This document shows, one piece after another, positions 9,153 through 17,508 of a DNA stretch of 64,000 bases (its first letter is position 1; each line of letters starts with the position of its first letter). Source of the stretch: Aquimarina brevivitae (lineage in GTDB: Bacteria; Bacteroidota; Bacteroidia; Flavobacteriales; Flavobacteriaceae); NCBI RefSeq assembly GCF_004216895.1, contig NZ_SGXE01000001.1, positions 620,001 through 684,000 on the forward strand, in the 5' to 3' direction. A program made the translations under genes and the position numbers. The notes below the pieces were generated by a model. It did not search any database. It saw only the letters and a program-made list of their open reading frames with translations, and was not told where the DNA came from.

Positions 9153-10004
9153 TTATGGTTTACGGAGCACATAAATGTGAGAAGAGTATTGTTTAGAGAA
9201 TAAACCCTTCAAATTGGAATAGAATCCAATGATAAATGACAGAAAATAATTTATTTTTCCTTTTTTGAGCTTTTCTGACATTAGCGAAATATAAAAAGCA
9301 TCAAACCACAAAGGTTTTACCTTTATCAATTCAAAACCCTTTTCCTTAAAAATATCTCTAATAGCAGTTTTTGAAAAATGCCATAGGTGTCTAGGAACAT
9401 CGTACGCTGCCCAATACTCTTTATAGTACTTAGCATCATAAGATTTGAAATTGGGAACCGCTATAATCAAAGTTCCATTTGGCTTAAGCAGGTCATTTAA
9501 TCTTTCAATATACTCCTGCAATGCTGACACATGCTCCAACACATGCCACAACGTAATCACATCAAAAGAGTTTGATGTAAAAGAGGCTAAATCGGACTGA
9601 AGCGAAATATTTTTGGTTGCTGCAAGTTGTCTTGCTTTTGCATTAGGTTCTGTGCCTTGAATATTCCATCCATCATTTTTTGCGGTTACTAAAAAATCTC
9701 CAGTCCCAGCACCTACATCCAGTAAAGTTCCTTTTTGTGGATGGGTTTTATCAATTAGCTTAATTTTATTCTTAAGGTTAATCTTCTTAACAGATTGGTA
9801 TAATCTATTTAAAAAACCTTCATTAGCATCCGTATGAGAAATATAGGCATCACTTTCATAATACCTATCCAACTCTTCTGGTTTTGGTTGTGGTGTAGTA
9901 AATAACATATCATAGGTATGATCCTTGACTAATTGAAATTTTTCTCCAGAAACCAAAAAGTCCTTACACTCTAAAAAAATCTTACCCTTGGGATTATTAA
10001 TCAT
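9153..10004 (-). CDS. Class I SAM-dependent methyltransferase
   Basis: 283 residues. The SAM-binding motif I is LLDVGAGTGDF at about residues 94-104, followed by an acidic residue after strand 2 (TEPNAKA) and the LWHVLEHV motif typical of methyltransferase family 23/11 members. The C-terminal part (WAAYDVPRHLWHFSK) matches enzymes of this group that act on small molecules or glycans; the substrate cannot be told. It is the last gene of the minus-strand ybeY-mnmG cluster, separated from the preceding small membrane protein by 106 bases that contain a parS-like site. Confidence 0.8.
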   Translation of the reverse strand: MINNPKGKIFLECKDFLVSGEKFQLVKDHTYDMLFTTPQPKPEELDRYYESDAYISHTDANEGFLNRLYQSVKKINLKNKIKLIDKTHPQKGTLLDVGAGTGDFLVTAKNDGWNIQGTEPNAKARQLAATKNISLQSDLASFTSNSFDVITLWHVLEHVSALQEYIERLNDLLKPNGTLIIAVPNFKSYDAKYYKEYWAAYDVPRHLWHFSKTAIRDIFKEKGFELIKVKPLWFDAFYISLMSEKLKKGKINYFLSFIIGFYSNLKGLFSKQYSSHIYVLRKP

Positions 10005-10096
10005 ACCATTAACTTTAAACGATTACAGCTATTCTAACTACAACCTGTTTTGATCTAACTTTTATTAAAAACCGAATTTGATATAAAAAACAGCGA

Positions 10097-10111
10097 TGTT
10101 CCACGTGGAAC
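10097..10111. promoter_or_regulatory. parS-like site 1
   Basis: TGTTCCACGTGGAAC followed by T. It has 15 of the 16 bases of the perfect palindrome seen twice near 12.5 kb. It matches the ParB-binding parS consensus TGTTnCACGTGAAACA closely. The last base of the site is also part of the stop codon of the small membrane-protein gene. Confidence 0.8.
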
Positions 10112-10596
10112 TAGTTTTTAGTGGCATCATATATTTCTACATGTAATAGCTCAGACAAACGTGATGCCTTTTCCGTAACATCCACATAAGACTCCGACAT
10201 AAATATTCTATTGTTCTTATTTCCGGTAAAAAAACGCAACGCATAATTTTGGTGTACTTCCTTAGTCCCTAATGCAGCAACTGAACTATAGGTGTTATCC
10301 GAAGAAAAAGAACCTGATGATATCGAAATATAATCAGGAAAAGGTATTTTTAATTTTAACTTCACCAGTGGCACATTAAAAACCGAGTAGACTTTCTTGT
10401 TTTGAAAATTAGCACTAATCCTATAACTGGTTGACAAACCAAGAACTAATAATCCAATTAGAAACATAAATATTCGTAAAGTGAGCTCTTCTTGAGACTG
10501 AAATGCAAAGACTAGCGTTACCAAAAAGAACACATAAGAAATAATTTTTCCTTTTAACGGTTTTCTTTGCTTACAATAGATAAAATTGTTTTTCAT
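10111..10596 (-). CDS. Small membrane protein of unknown function
   Basis: 161 residues; not recognised. Residues about 16-32 and 38-57 are two hydrophobic segments (SYVFFLVTLVFAF; IFMFLIGLLVLGL) and the rest is a soluble beta-rich tail, so two transmembrane helices with a cytoplasmic domain are likely. Its ATG overlaps the mnmG stop by one base (TAATG), suggesting coupled translation. Its stop codon overlaps a parS-like site. No catalytic motif is visible. Confidence 0.7.
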   Translation of the reverse strand: MKNNFIYCKQRKPLKGKIISYVFFLVTLVFAFQSQEELTLRIFMFLIGLLVLGLSTSYRISANFQNKKVYSVFNVPLVKLKLKIPFPDYISISSGSFSSDNTYSSVAALGTKEVHQNYALRFFTGNKNNRIFMSESYVDVTEKASRLSELLHVEIYDATKN

Positions 10597-12467
10597 TACC
10601 TACCCATATAAACTAACAACACAGAAATATCACTTGGAGAAACACCACTAATTCTGGAAGCCTGAGAAACCGTTGCTGGTTTGATTTTTGACATTTTTTC
10701 TTTTGCCTCGAAAGACAAAGACTTCAATTTAGAATAATCGAAATCTTTTGGAATTTTTACATCTTCTAATCGATTTAATTTATCAGCATTATTTTTTTCT
10801 TTTTCAATATATCCAGCATATTTTACCTGAATCTCGGTTTGTTCCAAAATCTCATTATCCAATGCGTGTGTATCAATATAATCTGAAACCTGATCAATTT
10901 CCTTAAGATCGTCTAAACTAATTTGAGGTCGAGCAAATATTTTAAACATTTTACCACTCTGAGAAACCGGAGCAGAATTCTTTGCTTCTAAAATAGGGTT
11001 GATGTCTTCGGGCTGTACACTTGTCTCTTTAAAAAACTGATAGAAGGCATCTGATTTCGATTTTTTCTCCTCCATTCGTTTCATACGATCCGATGACGCT
11101 AATCCTATTTCATAAGATTTAGGCGTCAATCTAAAATCTGCATTATCCTGTCGTAACAATGTTCTATACTCTGCACGCGAAGTAAACATTCGATATGGCT
11201 CTTCCGTTCCTTTTGTTATAAGATCATCAATTAAGACACCAATGTATGCCTCATTACGTTGTAATATAAAAGGATCTTTTTCTTTAACTTTTAATGCAGC
11301 ATTTATACCTGCAATCATACCTTGAGACGCAGCTTCCTCATATCCTGTCGTTCCGTTAATCTGACCTGCGAAATACAAACCGTCCACAATTTTAGTTTCT
11401 AAAGTATGTGCTAACTGTGTTGGTGGAAAATAATCATATTCGATTGCATAACCCGGTCTAAAGAATTTTACGTTTTCAAAACCCGCAACCGAACGCAATG
11501 CTTTGAATTGAACATCCTCTGGCAAAGAAGTTGAAAATCCATTTACATAATACTCTACCGTATCCCATCCTTCTGGTTCAACAAAAATTTGATGTCGATC
11601 CTTATCCGCAAAACGATTTATTTTATCCTCTATCGACGGACAATATCTAGGACCGATACTTTGAATTCTTCCGTTAAACATAGGAGAACGATCAAAACCT
11701 TCGCGCAACAATTCGTGTACTATAGGCGATGTATATGTCATATGACACGATCGTTGTTTTCCCAAAGGTTGAGTTAAGTTAGTGTAACTAAATTTATCTG
11801 GAGTTTCATCACCGGGTTGTTCCACCATTTTTGAAAAGTCCAATGATCTTCCATCTACCCTTGGTGGTGTTCCGGTTTTCATTCGGCCAGCTTCAAAACC
11901 TAAATCAATTAATTCTTCTGTTATTCCTGTAGCTGCTCTTTCTCCTGCACGTCCTCCTCCAAATTGTTTTTCACCAATATGAATTAAACCATTTAAAAAA
12001 GTACCATTAGTCAGTACGACTGATTTACTTTTTACTTCTATACCCAAAGAAGTTCTTACACCAGCAATTTTATTTTTCTCAATTAACAGTCCACTAACCA
12101 TTTCTTGATAAAAATCTAGGTTTGCAGTTTGCTCTAATAACAATCTCCATTCTTCTGCAAAACGCATGCGATCACTTTGCACCCTGGGACTCCACATCGC
12201 AGGACCCTTTGATTTATTCAACATCTTAAATTGAATAGCTGTGCGGTCACTAACAATTCCGCTATAACCTCCTAAAGCATCAATTTCTCGAACAATTTGT
12301 CCTTTTGCTATGCCACCCATAGCAGGGTTACAACTCATTTGTGCAATGTTTTGCAAATTCATTGTAATCAATAAAGTTTTACAACCCAAATTAGCAGCAG
12401 CTGCAGCAGCCTCGCTACCCGCGTGGCCTCCTCCTACTACTATAACATCATATTCCTTTTCAAACAT
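10596..12467 (-). CDS. mnmG: tRNA uridine-5-carboxymethylaminomethyl(34) synthesis enzyme MnmG (GidA)
   Basis: 623 residues, the usual MnmG length. The FAD-binding dinucleotide fold is VIVVGGGHAGSEAA at about residues 8-21. Family signatures include CNPAMGGIAKG near residue 46, GGGRAGERAATG near 170, KTGTPPR and the C-terminal ARISGVSPSDISVLL-type tRNA-binding helix. With MnmE it makes the cmnm5 modification of wobble U34 in several tRNAs. It lies downstream of ybeY with a 45-base gap containing a parS-like palindrome; a second palindrome lies on the end of ybeY. MnmG genes lie near the replication origin in many bacteria. Confidence 0.97.
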   Translation of the reverse strand: MFEKEYDVIVVGGGHAGSEAAAAAANLGCKTLLITMNLQNIAQMSCNPAMGGIAKGQIVREIDALGGYSGIVSDRTAIQFKMLNKSKGPAMWSPRVQSDRMRFAEEWRLLLEQTANLDFYQEMVSGLLIEKNKIAGVRTSLGIEVKSKSVVLTNGTFLNGLIHIGEKQFGGGRAGERAATGITEELIDLGFEAGRMKTGTPPRVDGRSLDFSKMVEQPGDETPDKFSYTNLTQPLGKQRSCHMTYTSPIVHELLREGFDRSPMFNGRIQSIGPRYCPSIEDKINRFADKDRHQIFVEPEGWDTVEYYVNGFSTSLPEDVQFKALRSVAGFENVKFFRPGYAIEYDYFPPTQLAHTLETKIVDGLYFAGQINGTTGYEEAASQGMIAGINAALKVKEKDPFILQRNEAYIGVLIDDLITKGTEEPYRMFTSRAEYRTLLRQDNADFRLTPKSYEIGLASSDRMKRMEEKKSKSDAFYQFFKETSVQPEDINPILEAKNSAPVSQSGKMFKIFARPQISLDDLKEIDQVSDYIDTHALDNEILEQTEIQVKYAGYIEKEKNNADKLNRLEDVKIPKDFDYSKLKSLSFEAKEKMSKIKPATVSQASRISGVSPSDISVLLVYMGR

Positions 12468-12480
12468 AACTTTATACTAT

Positions 12481-12496
12481 TGTTCCACGTGGAACA
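12481..12496. promoter_or_regulatory. parS-like site 2
   Basis: TGTTCCACGTGGAACA, a perfect 16-base palindrome in the ybeY-mnmG gap, 13 bases upstream of the mnmG start codon. It fits the ParB centromere site consensus. ParB binding here could also affect mnmG transcription. Confidence 0.85.
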
Positions 12497-12512
12497 GTTT
12501 ATAATTTCTAAC

Positions 12513-12932
12513 TCATTGTTCCACGTGGAACATATTAATTTTTTCGTCTTCTTTACTTCTCATAACTTGTGCCTCATCATTACTCTTATCTTTATAACCG
12601 CAAAGATGTAATATTCCATGCACCATTACTCTCAATAATTCATTGTTGAAATCAACATTCAAGCTCTCTGCATTCTCCCTTACTCTGTCTACTGAAATAA
12701 AAATATCAGCACCTAAAACATTACCCACACAAGTATCAAAAGTGATAATATCCGTATAATAATCATGGTTCAGATACTCTTTATTTACTTGTAGTAAATA
12801 ATCATCGTCACAGAAAATATAATTGATTTCGTTTGTAGATTTTCCTTCAGAATCAACGACCTTTTGAAGCCACGCACTAAATGTGTTTTCATTATCTAGG
12901 CTAAAATCAGTCTCGTAAAAATAATTAATCAT
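12513..12932 (-). CDS. ybeY: Endoribonuclease YbeY (16S rRNA maturation / ribosome quality control)
   Basis: 139 residues. The UPF0054 metal-binding motif is HGILHLCGYKD starting at His105, with His109 as the second ligand. The usual third His of HGxLHLxGYDH is not at its expected place (GYKD), as far as the eye can tell. The middle contains TDIITFD, also typical of the family. The last residues MFHVEQ are encoded by a parS-like palindrome lying over the 3' end. Its start overlaps the upstream DUF4175 gene by 8 bases, so translation is probably coupled. Confidence 0.92.
   Translation of the reverse strand: MINYFYETDFSLDNENTFSAWLQKVVDSEGKSTNEINYIFCDDDYLLQVNKEYLNHDYYTDIITFDTCVGNVLGADIFISVDRVRENAESLNVDFNNELLRVMVHGILHLCGYKDKSNDEAQVMRSKEDEKINMFHVEQ
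12517..12532. promoter_or_regulatory. parS-like site 3, inside the 3' end of ybeY
   Basis: A second perfect TGTTCCACGTGGAACA, only 20 bases from site 2. Read on the minus strand it encodes the FHVEQ tail of YbeY, so the DNA here carries protein code and a centromere-type site together. Confidence 0.85.
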
Positions 12933-15900
12933 TATCCTTAAAATATTCCTTTACTTTCTCTTTGTAATTTTGCCGCAAAGGTAATACTTGTCGATTTAAT
13001 ATTTCAATAGTATTGAAGTATTCTTTAGCGCGCTTTAGTTGCTCGATTCTTTGTTGCTCAAATTCCTTTTTATTGCTTTCGCTTTCCCTCTTGTTATCTT
13101 CTCCTTGCTTTAAAGTAGCCTCCTGCAATTTGATTAATTGATGCTTAAGATTTGCCATTCGCTCCAATGTGTTTTCATTGATTCCATTCTCTAAAAGCTC
13201 CTGCTCTACACGCTCCATTTCCTTTAAAATTTGACTGCCTAATTTATTATCTAACCCTTCCTGTTTAATCCGTTCTTCTAGCTCGTTCCTAAGTTTTTGT
13301 TGCTCCTTGAAAATCTCAAATAAGGCTTCATTTTCCTCTTCGGTATTTAATTTCTCATTTTTAGATCCTCCTTTTTTATCACCATCATCTTTACCAGATT
13401 GTCCCTGTTTTCCATCCTTTCCTTCCTTGCCATTTTGTTCTCCTTTACCTTTTTGTTGTTTACTCCCCTCTTGCCCATTAGGTTCCTTTCCCTCCTTTTG
13501 ACCACCTTCCTTAGGTTTCATTCCATCCTTCATTTGACCTTCCAATTGTTCCTGTTTCTGTATAATATCTGGTAATTGAAATTCATTCTGACCACTCTTA
13601 CCTTTACCTGAAGAAGACATACTGTTTTGCATTTGATCCAATACATTACTCAATAAAAAGGCTAATTCATTGGCACCAGTCACCACATATTGTTGGTTTG
13701 CGGTTCCTTGAATAACACGATTCTCTGCTAACCGTTCTAATGTTTTATCGATATTAAATTCCACATCTGTTAATGTCTCTGTAACCTTATCCGTGATCTG
13801 TGGAGTACGCATTGCTAAAGCGTATAAACTATCATCTATGTGTATAAAATTTTCGCGTAATACACTTTGCTTTTTTAACTTTTGAGAGTATTGCGGATTA
13901 TCAATTCCAATCGATTTGACCTCTTTCATTAGACCTTCTTGCTCTAAAGAAAAATCCACTAAATTATCTAATATTTGTCGGAGCATTTGCATGTCTTCCA
14001 TTTGTTGCGCCTGACCAGCCATTTGCATTTGTTGTCCCATAGCCTGGCTCATTTGTTTCATCTTTTGACCCGCTGCTTTTTGACTTTGCCGTTTAGAATC
14101 GCTATCATTATTTTCTTCTGCATCTTCTATGTTTTGAAGCTCTTCATCTACTTGCTTTTCTAAATTCTCTTCTGGCAAAACATCCATAGGCTTACGGAGG
14201 TCTTCGTTTTGTTGGCGCAACTCATCTAATTCTTTTTTTAATTCATCAAATGCTTTGTTTATATCTTCTTGCTCCTTACTATCCTTACTTTGTTTTTCAG
14301 ATAGTTCCTCTTGTTTATTTCCTAATTTCTCCAATTGATCTGCGATTTTTTGAGCTTTTTCAGATAGATAATACCGCTTTGTTAGTTCCAGTAATTGTTC
14401 TAAATTTCGTTTAATGTTTTTATTTTCCTTTCCAAGTTCATCTAACTTTTCACCTAGTTCTTCCTTTTGAAGTTTATCAGTTAATTCTTCTAATTCCTCC
14501 AGCAACTCCTGATTTTTTCTTAGGCGTTCCTCATTACGTTCTAAACGCTCCTTTAGCGCATCCTTAAAAGGTTCATCTTTGTCTTCTTCATCCAAAGATT
14601 TCTTTAATTGTTTGGTAAACTGTTCCATCATTTTCTCCTGCGATTTTTGACGCTGTAGAAAACTTTTAAGCTTTTGACGATCTTCAAAATTTAAGGTGCG
14701 TTTTTCCTTTTGTAACTTATTCAACTCATCTATATTTTCATCTGTATTCTTTATCTTTTCAAGCGATTTATTGAGTTGACTAATCATTGAATTTTGTTGA
14801 TTCAATCGAATTACCTCTTCCTCATCCTTAGTTAATTTTCGATATTGAAAAACTTGTGATTTAGAGCTCTTATAGTTATGCAACACGTCATTGTCAAATA
14901 CTTCGAAAAAATATTCATAGGCAACACCAGGTTTTAAAGAAATAGTATCTGGAAAAACATAAAAAAACTCATCATAGCCAGATTTACTAATTGGTAGTTG
15001 TATTCGGTTTTTCTCTATATTGGTATCAACTGGATAATACACCAGTTGAAGTTTTGTTAACCCATAGTCATCACTTACCTTACCATTATGATATATCACC
15101 TCATTGGCCGTAGAATCCTTTTGAGATCGTAAGAATAGCTCCGGATACTGATCCTTTATCGTAGTAATAGCAAATCCTAATTTATCATACTGAGCAATTT
15201 GATCATTCGAGGTTGTTAGTTCATAATTTAAATTGGTAAATAAGCGCATTTCATATTTAAAATTATCTCCTCGTCTATCAAACAGATACATAGAATCGTT
15301 TGCTTTTAATTGCATTTCCGTAGTGTTCTGAGTACTTGCTTTCCAAAGTACTTTTGTTCCTTCAGGAACCACTGCATTACCACTACTTTTTATGACCTCA
15401 TTCGCTTTGGAAGTGTATGATGGATATTCTAATTCCATCACAAAATCTAATAAGCTAGGAACTGCAACAACCTGTAATACATAGTCACCCGAAAAAACTT
15501 CATTAGCATTTAACGCAAATGAAATATTTTGATCTGGTTCTACAAAGGTATATTCATGAGTACCATCCCCTTTATTTTGTAATAAATAGGTTTCATCGTT
15601 GTAGGTTATAAAAACATCTTGAGGGGCAACTGTACCCACTGTACTTACCACTAATGTAAAATCCTTATCTTGATGTACAGTTAAAGAATCATTAGCAATT
15701 ATAAACTTAAAAGGAGCTGGACGTTCATAAGCCACATTATAATTGATGATTCTTTCATAACCGTTTGATATCCAGTTAATTCTGTTAACTAACAATAATA
15801 AAATTATAACGCCTAAGGGTAAAAACAGAAATTTTAAATATTTCTTATTAGAACTAAACTGAATTGCCTTACTAAACGGTATTGGTCTTAACTCTGTAGC

Positions 15901-16293
15901 TTTTTGTTCAATACTAGCCAGTAACAATGCTGACCTGTTAGCACTATTATGTAATTGTAATACATTAATCAATTTATCACTTACATTAGGAAAATGATTT
16001 CCTATGATCAGTGATGCTTGTTCTTTGGATAAACCTTTCCGAATTCGAAAAAGCTTTAGTAACGGCCAGCCTAAAAATCTTATAAATAACAACACTTCGA
16101 CCGTAATGAAAAGTATAAATATTACGATTCTTCCTGTGGAACTTAGCCAAAGGAAGTTTTCTAATAATGCAATAACAATTAAGTATAAAACTCCTACTGA
16201 AACAAAAAGAATTGCTCCTTTGATCAGTTCATTTAGATAATATTTTTTTATAAAACCTTCAAGGCGTTGAACTACCTCATTAAAGTTTTCCAT
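12925..16293 (-). CDS. DUF4175 family membrane protein with long coiled coil
   Basis: 1122 residues. Two hydrophobic segments near residues 24-44 and 53-75 and one at about 152-170 (FLFLPLGVIILLLLVN) place the N-terminus in the inner membrane. Residues 180-480 are beta-rich and probably periplasmic. Residues about 490-1110 are charged helical coiled coil (K, E, Q, L) with a Gly/Lys/Gln-rich low-complexity part at about 930-1010. The layout and the position next to ybeY/mnmG match DUF4175 proteins of Flavobacteria. Function is unknown. The ORF overlaps ybeY and carries a promoter-like box for it near its 3' end. Confidence 0.8.
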   Translation of the reverse strand: MENFNEVVQRLEGFIKKYYLNELIKGAILFVSVGVLYLIVIALLENFLWLSSTGRIVIFILFITVEVLLFIRFLGWPLLKLFRIRKGLSKEQASLIIGNHFPNVSDKLINVLQLHNSANRSALLLASIEQKATELRPIPFSKAIQFSSNKKYLKFLFLPLGVIILLLLVNRINWISNGYERIINYNVAYERPAPFKFIIANDSLTVHQDKDFTLVVSTVGTVAPQDVFITYNDETYLLQNKGDGTHEYTFVEPDQNISFALNANEVFSGDYVLQVVAVPSLLDFVMELEYPSYTSKANEVIKSSGNAVVPEGTKVLWKASTQNTTEMQLKANDSMYLFDRRGDNFKYEMRLFTNLNYELTTSNDQIAQYDKLGFAITTIKDQYPELFLRSQKDSTANEVIYHNGKVSDDYGLTKLQLVYYPVDTNIEKNRIQLPISKSGYDEFFYVFPDTISLKPGVAYEYFFEVFDNDVLHNYKSSKSQVFQYRKLTKDEEEVIRLNQQNSMISQLNKSLEKIKNTDENIDELNKLQKEKRTLNFEDRQKLKSFLQRQKSQEKMMEQFTKQLKKSLDEEDKDEPFKDALKERLERNEERLRKNQELLEELEELTDKLQKEELGEKLDELGKENKNIKRNLEQLLELTKRYYLSEKAQKIADQLEKLGNKQEELSEKQSKDSKEQEDINKAFDELKKELDELRQQNEDLRKPMDVLPEENLEKQVDEELQNIEDAEENNDSDSKRQSQKAAGQKMKQMSQAMGQQMQMAGQAQQMEDMQMLRQILDNLVDFSLEQEGLMKEVKSIGIDNPQYSQKLKKQSVLRENFIHIDDSLYALAMRTPQITDKVTETLTDVEFNIDKTLERLAENRVIQGTANQQYVVTGANELAFLLSNVLDQMQNSMSSSGKGKSGQNEFQLPDIIQKQEQLEGQMKDGMKPKEGGQKEGKEPNGQEGSKQQKGKGEQNGKEGKDGKQGQSGKDDGDKKGGSKNEKLNTEEENEALFEIFKEQQKLRNELEERIKQEGLDNKLGSQILKEMERVEQELLENGINENTLERMANLKHQLIKLQEATLKQGEDNKRESESNKKEFEQQRIEQLKRAKEYFNTIEILNRQVLPLRQNYKEKVKEYFKDND
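12976..12983 (-). promoter_or_regulatory. -7 promoter box for ybeY-mnmG
   Basis: TACCTTTG read on the minus strand, fitting the Bacteroidota -7 consensus TAnnTTTG. It lies 44 bases upstream of the ybeY start, inside the 3' end of the DUF4175 gene. No clear -33 TTG at the usual spacing. Confidence 0.45.
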
Positions 16294-16386
16294 AGAGTAA
16301 CCAATTTAACTTTTAAAACTACAATTTTATTTTTAATAGTATTGTTATATTTATACTAAATACAACTCTTTTAAAATAAGCGAATT

Positions 16387-17436
16387 ATGAAAAGTGTCAA
16401 ATACTTACTGGCTTATACTGTTCCCTTAACCGCTGCCATTGCTATTTATTTGCAAAACCTATATACCTATCTTACACCCATATATGTTTTTGTCCTACTG
16501 CCCATACTTGAACAACTATTACCACAATCAAAACTAAATCCAACCAAAGAAGAAGCTTTAGCAAAAAAGAAGGATAAACTTTACGATTGGTTATTATATC
16601 TAAATCTACCCCTTACCCATGGTATTTTGATATATGCACTTTACTTAACACATACGACTACGTTAGATAACTATGAACTTATAGGAATTATTTTTAGCAC
16701 AGGAATCGTATTAGGAACTAACGGTATCAATGTAGGACACGAATTAGGTCATCGCCCAACACCGGAAAGATTTATTGGTAAGCTATTATTACTACCCTCC
16801 TTATACATGCATTTTTTTATTGAACACAATCACGGTCATCACATTCATGTTGCTACGGAAAAGGACCCTGCAACCGCCAAATTAAATCAACCTATATACA
16901 TCTTCTGGTTGAAATCAATTCCCTATCAATATATTAATGCTTGGAAAATTCAACTACAACTTCTGCAATCTAAACATAAATCCTTCTGGTCTATTTACAA
17001 CGATATGCTCTGTTTTTTAGTTATTACAATATTCTATTTATCTGCTATATATTTACTTTTTGATACCAAAGGGTTGTTGGTAGCTTTGTTTTCTGGTATG
17101 ATTGGTTTTCTACTCTTAGAAACCATAAATTATATAGAACATTACGGTTTATTAAGAAATAAAAAAGCATCCGGTAGATTTGAACGTGTAGCGGAGATTC
17201 ATTCCTGGAATTCCAATCACACCTTAGGAAGAATTGTACTCTATGAGCTTACGCGTCACAGTGATCATCATTTTAAAGCACATAAAAAATATCAAATCCT
17301 AGCGCACCACGAACAAAGTCCACAACTACCATATGGATATCCAGGTTCTATGCTACTCAGCTTAATACCTCCTTTATGGTTTAAGATTATGAATAAACGT
17401 GTACCTAAACATATGGTACCAGCAACATATGCATAA
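16387..17436 (+). CDS. alkB: AlkB-type membrane non-heme diiron monooxygenase (alkane 1-monooxygenase family)
   Basis: 349 residues with several transmembrane segments (about 8-45, 68-90, 98-115, 205-245). The four diagnostic AlkB boxes are all present: HELGHR at 118-123, EHNHGHH at 146-152, the NYIEHYGL signature at 248-255 and RHSDHH at 290-295. The histidines bind two irons for terminal hydroxylation of alkanes or fatty-acyl-like chains. The NYIEHYGL box separates it from ordinary fatty-acid desaturases. It is slightly short (typical AlkB is near 400 residues). It is transcribed divergently from the DUF4175 cluster, and no rubredoxin or rubredoxin reductase gene is next to it, so the electron donor and real substrate are unknown. 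Confidence 0.85.
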   Translation: MKSVKYLLAYTVPLTAAIAIYLQNLYTYLTPIYVFVLLPILEQLLPQSKLNPTKEEALAKKKDKLYDWLLYLNLPLTHGILIYALYLTHTTTLDNYELIGIIFSTGIVLGTNGINVGHELGHRPTPERFIGKLLLLPSLYMHFFIEHNHGHHIHVATEKDPATAKLNQPIYIFWLKSIPYQYINAWKIQLQLLQSKHKSFWSIYNDMLCFLVITIFYLSAIYLLFDTKGLLVALFSGMIGFLLLETINYIEHYGLLRNKKASGRFERVAEIHSWNSNHTLGRIVLYELTRHSDHHFKAHKKYQILAHHEQSPQLPYGYPGSMLLSLIPPLWFKIMNKRVPKHMVPATYA

Positions 17437-17478
17437 CATTTATCGTTGGTATAAATTTTAAAAGCTATTACAAGGTAT

Positions 17479-17486
17479 TATCTTTG
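17479..17486 (+). promoter_or_regulatory. -7 promoter box for gltX
   Basis: TATCTTTG, matching TAnnTTTG, ends 22 bases before the gltX ATG. A -33 TTG at 17-20 bases spacing was not seen. Confidence 0.5.
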
Positions 17487-17508
17487 CTACCAAATTTATC
17501 ACATAACT

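Noticed and set aside
12423..12611. Plus-strand reading frame containing FHVEQF and FHVEH
   Set aside because: The repeated peptide comes only from reading the palindromic parS-like DNA on the other strand.
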